14,720 nt of DNA from Dehalococcoidia bacterium (GTDB lineage: Bacteria > Chloroflexota > Dehalococcoidia > GIF9 > AB-539-J10): positions 1 to 14,720 of the forward strand of contig JAGYOV010000008.1 in NCBI GenBank assembly GCA_018399375.1, read 5' to 3'. This document shows, piece by piece, positions 14,302 to 14,720 of the stretch. A program made the translations under genes and the position numbers. Under the pieces are notes generated by a model, which was given only the letters and a program-made list of their open reading frames with translations, had not been told where the DNA came from and made no database searches. Positions within the stretch are counted from its first letter, which is position 1, and each line of letters starts with the position of its first letter.

Positions 14302-14720
14302 TCATCTTGATGAGGCAAGCGGTTTCTGGTGGAGATGGGACTGGCTTGCTGTTGGCGCAGGCGCAAGCCAGCATCCAGGGTCAGCCGCCATCATATCGCC
14401 AGTTTCTGCATAGGCGCGGCCACGACAACCGGTACATATATTCTTGAAGTTGCACTGCGAACACGCTCCTCCCAGCTCTCGCGAGCGGAGTTGCTGCAAT
14501 ATGGGTGATTCTTGCCATATTTCCTGTAGGCTCCTTTCACGGATATTTCCCAGATCGATCTGCAAGAGCATACAGGGATTAACTTCCCCATTGGGAGCAA
14601 TTCTGAGGTAGCCAAAGGGCATGCCAGCAGCACAACCCCGGCCGTAGTAAGGAATGCGCATTAAGGTTTCCTGTGGAAAGTACTTGGGCTTAATCTGCTT
14701 TTCCTGGAGAACAAGCGTAT
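14302..14720 (-). CDS. Radical SAM/SPASM protein, C-terminal part (gene cut by window edge)
   Basis: The frame is open to the right edge, so only the last 139 codons are seen and the radical SAM CxxxCxxC core lies outside. The SPASM domain, which holds auxiliary 4Fe-4S clusters, is clear: Cys in GRGCAAG, then x14-G-x4-Cys (PNGEVNPC), then CSQC-x5-CTGC and a final Cys in DPGC. The GNIRERSLQEIW and CRGRAYAETGD contexts are those of the family containing AhbC/AhbD, NirJ and PqqE (haem or cofactor synthesis and peptide modification). The exact substrate cannot be told without the N-terminus and upstream genes. The ATG at 14661 is internal, not the start: the SPASM-type sequence continues upstream of it. 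Confidence 0.85.
   Translation of the reverse strand, partial: TLVLQEKQIKPKYFPQETLMRIPYYGRGCAAGMPFGYLRIAPNGEVNPCMLLQIDLGNIRERSLQEIWQESPILQQLRSRELGGACSQCNFKNICTGCRGRAYAETGDMMAADPGCWLAPAPTASQSHLHQKPLASSR

Noticed and set aside
14079..14447. 122-codon plus-strand open frame
   Set aside because: It starts with TTG before the ribosome binding site, competes with the well-signalled 54-codon gene, and overlaps the SPASM gene antisense.

Overview
This window looks like chromosomal DNA of a bacterium, most likely an uncultured member of the Chloroflexota near Dehalococcoidia. This is inferred from four things: a DUF5679 zinc-ribbon gene, a stand-alone bacterial Elp3, a condensed clpC-radA-ispD-ispF cluster, and several radical SAM proteins. 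No rRNA, tRNA, CRISPR array, insertion sequence or phage gene was seen. Gene density is high, and most genes are housekeeping or RNA-modification genes.

Layout. At 1-50 (minus) is the first 17 codons of what looks like phosphoenolpyruvate synthase, diverging from a DUF5679 zinc-ribbon gene (314-457). After a 212-base non-coding stretch with a perfect inverted repeat come leuS, proC and a radical SAM/SPASM-like gene (670-4954), joined by two ATGA stop/start overlaps. Converging on them is a minus-strand group: rsmD, coaD and a ferredoxin (6469 to 5097). A 221-base divergent region with good promoters both ways separates rsmD from clpC-radA-ispD-ispF (6691-11831), which covers proteolysis, recombination and two steps of the MEP isoprenoid pathway.

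The most interesting part is 11845-13978. A minus-strand methyltransferase with the hallmarks of the eukaryotic Trm9/ALKBH8 wobble-uridine methyltransferases lies head to head with elp3. Elp3 starts the cm5U34 modification and Trm9 methylates its carboxyl group to mcm5U34. The pair therefore looks like a two-gene bacterial version of the Elongator-Trm9 pathway. A 17-base palindrome lies in their shared promoter region.

The right end holds a 54-residue single-pass membrane protein (14095-14259) with a consensus promoter and ribosome binding site. It converges on the C-terminal SPASM part of a second radical SAM protein cut by the window edge (14302-14720, minus). All identifications come from reading motifs by eye; no database search was run.
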